From Coraliomargarita_B sp046540835 (GTDB lineage: Bacteria > Verrucomicrobiota > Verrucomicrobiia > Opitutales > Coraliomargaritaceae), in contig JBKHEL010000094.1 of NCBI GenBank assembly GCA_046540835.1, forward strand, positions 1 through 9,850: a stretch of DNA of 9,850 nucleotides. Direction: 5' to 3'. A program made the position numbers and the translations under genes. Shown piece by piece: positions 7,420 to 9,850 of this stretch; the stretch's first letter is position 1, and every line of letters begins with the position of its first letter. The notes under the pieces were generated by a model, which saw only the letters and a list, made by a program, of their open reading frames with translations, was not told the origin of the DNA and searched no databases.

Positions 7420-7560
7420 AAACTCAGGAGAAAAACATCTAGGCGCTGAAATCGACATCGTCTTGAAAAAACCGGGGTGCAAGTTGAAAAATAAAAACGT
7501 GAGGCGAAAACAAAGGATGGACGCGCACCGGGGGACGTTTCCAGCAAAAACACAATTTTC
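7420..7560. other. Short intergenic gap between the M14 and CapA-like genes
   Basis: The 141 nt are A-rich on the plus strand and low in GC compared with both neighbours. I see no strong terminator and no clear promoter; GGTGC (7476-7480) and GCACC (7526-7530) could pair but the stem is only 5 bp. Co-transcription of the two genes is therefore possible. Confidence 0.4.
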
Positions 7561-8676
7561 TTACCTTCGGCCCGCGAATTCAGGATCCTCGGCGAGCACC
7601 TCAGCCATGGAAGCCCCGAAGGTGCGGGCGCGCTCCGGGAGCACCGCCCGACCGGCGGCGTTGGCATAGGGGACCTCCAGCGTGACCGCGAGGCGACAGC
7701 CCGATTGACCCTGCATCCATTTCGAAGAACTGAGCCCCGCCGCATAATTTTGCGGGCCGTTCCAACCCTCCCCGTAGGGAAGATTATCCGCAGCACGGAA
7801 GGGCAAGCCGCGCGCCCGGGCTTCCAAGCGTTCGGCGAACCGCGCCAGCGCGGCCGCATGGCCGCTGTCCTCAGGTCCCGGAAAATAGACCCGCTCGTTG
7901 ATCCCGTAGCGGATATAGGGCGCATGCAGGTCGAAGGCGACGCGGGGAGCGCCCTCCCGCCGGATCAGCGCCTTCAGGGCCCGGACTTCCGCATACCGGC
8001 TCCCGGGGCCGTAATCGCGGTTGTGGTCCGCGCCCTTGCGGTTCTTCCCCTGGTCCCCAGCGAGAACACCCTCCATATCCATAAACGGGATCGCCCACAG
8101 AGCCCCCGGAGCGAGGTCCAACCAGCGGCGGATAAAGCCCTCCATGACAAAGTTGGCCGGGGTCTCGCAGCAGTGATGCCGCGCCGTGAGCAAAACCGCC
8201 GGACCTCCCCGGGAGCCATCCAGCTCAAGCAGCGGCACCGCCGTTCCCCCCGGAGTGGTGCAGAGGGAGCGTATTTGGCCGGCGAGGCGATATTCGGCGG
8301 TAAAGCTCTCCCACTCTTCCACCCCATAAGGCAGACACATACTGAACCAGACTTCATCATCGCCCCCGGCGAAGTTGAAGCGGAAATGATCCTCCGGCGC
8401 ATCCGGCGTGTCAGAGAGCCAGGTCCAGGAAGCACCCCGATCGCGGCTGACCGCAGGCCCGCGGGCCCCCACACAACAAGCCGGGGCATCGTCACCCCCG
8501 CCCTCGAAGCGGAAAGTCAGCCTGCGCCCCGCTGCGCCCCGCACCCGGAATTTCCAGTAAAACCAGAACCCCTCCGTGTCCCGGAGGTCCGGTGCCAGGG
8601 TGAAGCTGTCACCTGCCTGCCCCAGCAGACGGATATTGCCCGCCGGGAGTTCAGTATCGAGTTCTGGAGCTTGCAT
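7561..8676 (-). CDS. M14-family zinc carboxypeptidase-like protein
   Basis: The 371-residue product has an N-terminal beta-sandwich (about 1-130; DTEGFWFYWKFRVRGAAGR) like that found before the catalytic domain in cytosolic carboxypeptidase-type M14 proteins, then the peptidase domain. The zinc ligands are visible: HxxE at H168-E171 (ARHHCCET) and H251 in DLHAPY. The catalytic Glu is probably E334 in TLEVPYA. The segment DMEGV...HNRDY (200-222) matches the substrate-binding region with N219-R220. It should be a cytoplasmic metallopeptidase or amidohydrolase releasing C-terminal residues; the substrate is unknown. I chose ATG 8676 because MQAPELDTELPAGNIRLL directly starts the conserved domain. 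ATG 8724 would add MAKTLPWAVFLFNLGR, and 8817 would translate the structured intergenic segment. No clear Shine-Dalgarno is seen. It lies upstream of, and in line with, the CapA-like gene. Confidence 0.88.
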   Translation of the reverse strand: MQAPELDTELPAGNIRLLGQAGDSFTLAPDLRDTEGFWFYWKFRVRGAAGRRLTFRFEGGGDDAPACCVGARGPAVSRDRGASWTWLSDTPDAPEDHFRFNFAGGDDEVWFSMCLPYGVEEWESFTAEYRLAGQIRSLCTTPGGTAVPLLELDGSRGGPAVLLTARHHCCETPANFVMEGFIRRWLDLAPGALWAIPFMDMEGVLAGDQGKNRKGADHNRDYGPGSRYAEVRALKALIRREGAPRVAFDLHAPYIRYGINERVYFPGPEDSGHAAALARFAERLEARARGLPFRAADNLPYGEGWNGPQNYAAGLSSSKWMQGQSGCRLAVTLEVPYANAAGRAVLPERARTFGASMAEVLAEDPEFAGRR

Positions 8677-8849
8677 CCGCCCGAGGTTGAATAAGAAAAC
8701 GGCCCAAGGCAATGTTTTGGCCATGCAAGACCCACGCCGACGAGCGGGGACCGTCGCCCTTCCGCCTGAAAAGGTCGACCCGGCTCGCGCCGGGTCGCTA
8801 CTGGCGGCCGCCGGCACTTTTGTTCCAGGGAAGTTATCGCTGGTCTCGC
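8677..8849. repeat. Structured GC-rich intergenic segment, candidate dispersed repeat
   Basis: The gap between the PEP-CTERM and M14 genes is unusually structured. It contains a 9-bp perfect hairpin (8776-8797) and the self-complementary GGCGGCCGCC (8803-8812). All frames read through much of it without stops, giving arginine-rich meaningless peptides, as repeated palindromic elements often do. I suspect an interspersed element, but only one copy is in view, so this is an inference. Confidence 0.35.
8776..8797 (-). terminator. Hairpin with short T-run downstream of the PEP-CTERM gene
   Basis: CGACCCGGC (8776-8784) pairs perfectly with GCCGGGTCG (8789-8797) around a TCGC loop. Reading on the minus strand the stem is followed by ACCTTTTC, i.e. 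a TTTT run at 8773-8770. It lies 53 nt past the stop codon of the PEP-CTERM gene and before the M14 start. The T-run is short and offset by 2-3 nt, so termination is likely partial, or the hairpin belongs to a repeat. Confidence 0.4.
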
Positions 8850-9737
8850 CTAAAGTCGCCGACGGAGCGTCAGGCCGCCGAGTGCGAAGAGACCGGCAAT
8901 CACCGCAAAGCTGGAGGGCTCGGGCACGGGGACCACGTCACTCCAGGAATCCCCGATGACGAGATTGTCGAGCGTCGCGGACTCTCCGGCATCATCCGTG
9001 GCAGCCGCGAAACGAAATCCTTGGATATCCGGCTCGGCGGGGTTCAAGCCATTGAAACTCACCGTTGCCGAGGTGGCACTTGTATTCACCTCCTCAGCTG
9101 AGCCCAGAGTCGGGTCGATCCAAGCCGTGACCCGGTCATCTGAACCCGACCAATTATCTTTATCTTCGATTTTTCCGACGAGCAAATAGGTGGTCCCAAA
9201 GCTAAAGGTGTCCGCACCTTCTGATGTGGTGCTCTGCAGCCCATCAAAGATTTGTCCACTGTTGGAACTAACTAAATCATCTGAATCGTTAAAAATTGCC
9301 ACATTACCTGCGGCATTGAAGCCAATCGCGCTGAAGCGGTTAAACGAGCTTGTAGAAAAGTCCAGCCCGAAAGCCGCACCTTCAACCCCGCTGCTTACGG
9401 TAATTGAAGCGCTGAAATAAATCACATCCCCGGAAGCAGCACCCCCGGGATCAATGGCACCAAAATAACCGTCGTCAGAACTCCCGCTCGAGCGGGAGAT
9501 CTCGAGTTTGCCATCGCCGTTAAATGTGGCGGAGCCGTCTCCGGTGCTTCCCTCCCAATTCGTATCATAGGAACCGGTATCCGCAATCCCAGAAACACCG
9601 TCAACATCGCCGATGGCGTAGCCGCCTGTGCCCGTGTTAAAATTATCCGAGAGAATGACCGCACCGTTCGCACTTGCAGCAACAGAGACGAGCCCCAAAA
9701 GGCCGATCAGGTGATTTTTTGATTTTAAACGAAACAT
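8850..9737 (-). CDS. PEP-CTERM sorting domain protein, secreted surface protein
   Basis: The 295-residue protein has an N-terminal signal peptide (MFRLKSKNHLIGLLGLVSVA, cleavage near NGA-V at 26-27) and a C-terminal sorting tail: VPEP at 271-274, a hydrophobic stretch 277-291 and RRRL at 292-295. Such tails are recognised by an exosortase, which cuts and transfers the protein to the cell envelope in bacteria that make exopolysaccharide. The body is rich in Gly, Ser, Thr and Asp, with alternating strands (for example GKLEISRSSGSSDDGYFGAI, VTAWIDPTLG, IQGFRFAAATDDAGESATLDNLVIGDSW), consistent with a LamG/concanavalin-like beta-sandwich. No catalytic motif is seen. The exosortase gene is not in this window. 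The ATG at 9737 is fixed by the signal peptide. Its specific role is unknown; structural or adhesive function is likely. Confidence 0.9.
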   Translation of the reverse strand: MFRLKSKNHLIGLLGLVSVAASANGAVILSDNFNTGTGGYAIGDVDGVSGIADTGSYDTNWEGSTGDGSATFNGDGKLEISRSSGSSDDGYFGAIDPGGAASGDVIYFSASITVSSGVEGAAFGLDFSTSSFNRFSAIGFNAAGNVAIFNDSDDLVSSNSGQIFDGLQSTTSEGADTFSFGTTYLLVGKIEDKDNWSGSDDRVTAWIDPTLGSAEEVNTSATSATVSFNGLNPAEPDIQGFRFAAATDDAGESATLDNLVIGDSWSDVVPVPEPSSFAVIAGLFALGGLTLRRRL

Positions 9738-9850
9738 TTAATTTGCGCAGGGTTCCAAGTTTAGGGGTGTTGGGTTTTGAGAGAGAGAAAAACTAGAACT
9801 AGAACTAAACTAGAATGATCGAAGTTCAGGAGGCTGTTTAAATCAAGTAA
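9738..9850. promoter_or_regulatory. Upstream region of the PEP-CTERM gene
   Basis: This must contain the leader and probably the promoter of the PEP-CTERM gene. A TTGATT (minus strand, about 9845-9840) could be a -35, but no good -10 is found at the right spacing. A GA-repeat (about 9779-9788) and an AACTAG tandem repeat follow. The minus-strand leader contains no convincing Shine-Dalgarno before the ATG at 9737. Confidence 0.35.
9791..9813. repeat. Short tandem repeat of AACTAG
   Basis: AACTAG occurs at 9791-9796 and 9797-9802, followed by AACTAA (9803-9808) and ACTAG (9809-9813). It directly adjoins a GA dinucleotide run. It is non-coding and may simply be a slippage product in the leader of the PEP-CTERM gene. 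Confidence 0.7.

Noticed and set aside
7705..8694. 329-residue plus-strand reading frame
   Set aside because: Antisense to the M14 gene, whose zinc and catalytic motifs are intact; no homology-like features.
8677..8817. 47-residue N-terminal extension of the M14 protein
   Set aside because: It would translate the hairpin-rich intergenic segment, and the conserved domain begins right after ATG 8676.
9779..9813. CRISPR-like or regulatory array from short repeats
   Set aside because: The units are only 2 and 6 bp with no spacers, consistent with simple-sequence slippage.

Overview
The window suggests a heterotrophic Verrucomicrobiota-like bacterium, perhaps Opitutae/Puniceicoccales. The evidence is a PEP-CTERM sorting tail (VPEP, short hydrophobic stretch, RRRL), a very large secreted multidomain protein with a bacterial Ig-like domain and a C-terminal 'YVLQ...FYRI' module of a kind common in this phylum, and a glycoside-degradation gene. 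This placement is inference from protein style; no rRNA or marker gene is present.

Layout from left to right. 1-262 is an AT-rich gene-free edge containing two similar palindromic operator-like sites. 263-4144 (minus) encodes a 1293-residue secreted protein with a probable beta-propeller-like front half, an Ig-like domain, a beta-sandwich and a C-terminal module. 4145-4303 is a compact divergent control region with a promoter candidate on each strand and two CG-centred palindromes. 4304-6148 (plus) is a beta-glucuronidase (GH2, uidA-like) with all catalytic and substrate-recognition residues visible. 6145-7419 (minus) is a CapA-family metallophosphatase-like protein that converges on and overlaps the glucuronidase by 4 nt. 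7561-8676 (minus) is an M14-family zinc carboxypeptidase-like protein. 8850-9737 (minus) is a PEP-CTERM surface protein. 9738-9850 is its upstream region, with a short tandem repeat.

How the genes may work together: the glucuronidase has no signal peptide and probably hydrolyses imported beta-glucuronides in the cytoplasm. It shares its control region with the large secreted protein, so the two may be co-regulated in uronic-acid glycan use; this is an inference from arrangement only. The CapA and M14 genes lie in the same direction and might act on (gamma-)glutamyl or other peptide material, but nothing in the sequence proves a shared substrate. No transposase, integrase, CRISPR array, tRNA or rRNA is visible. 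Two intergenic GC-rich segments (near 7381-7420 and 8690-8849) have the look of dispersed palindromic repeats. No clearly novel defence or mobile system was found; the most unusual points are the large multidomain protein, the paired palindromes and the candidate dispersed repeats.
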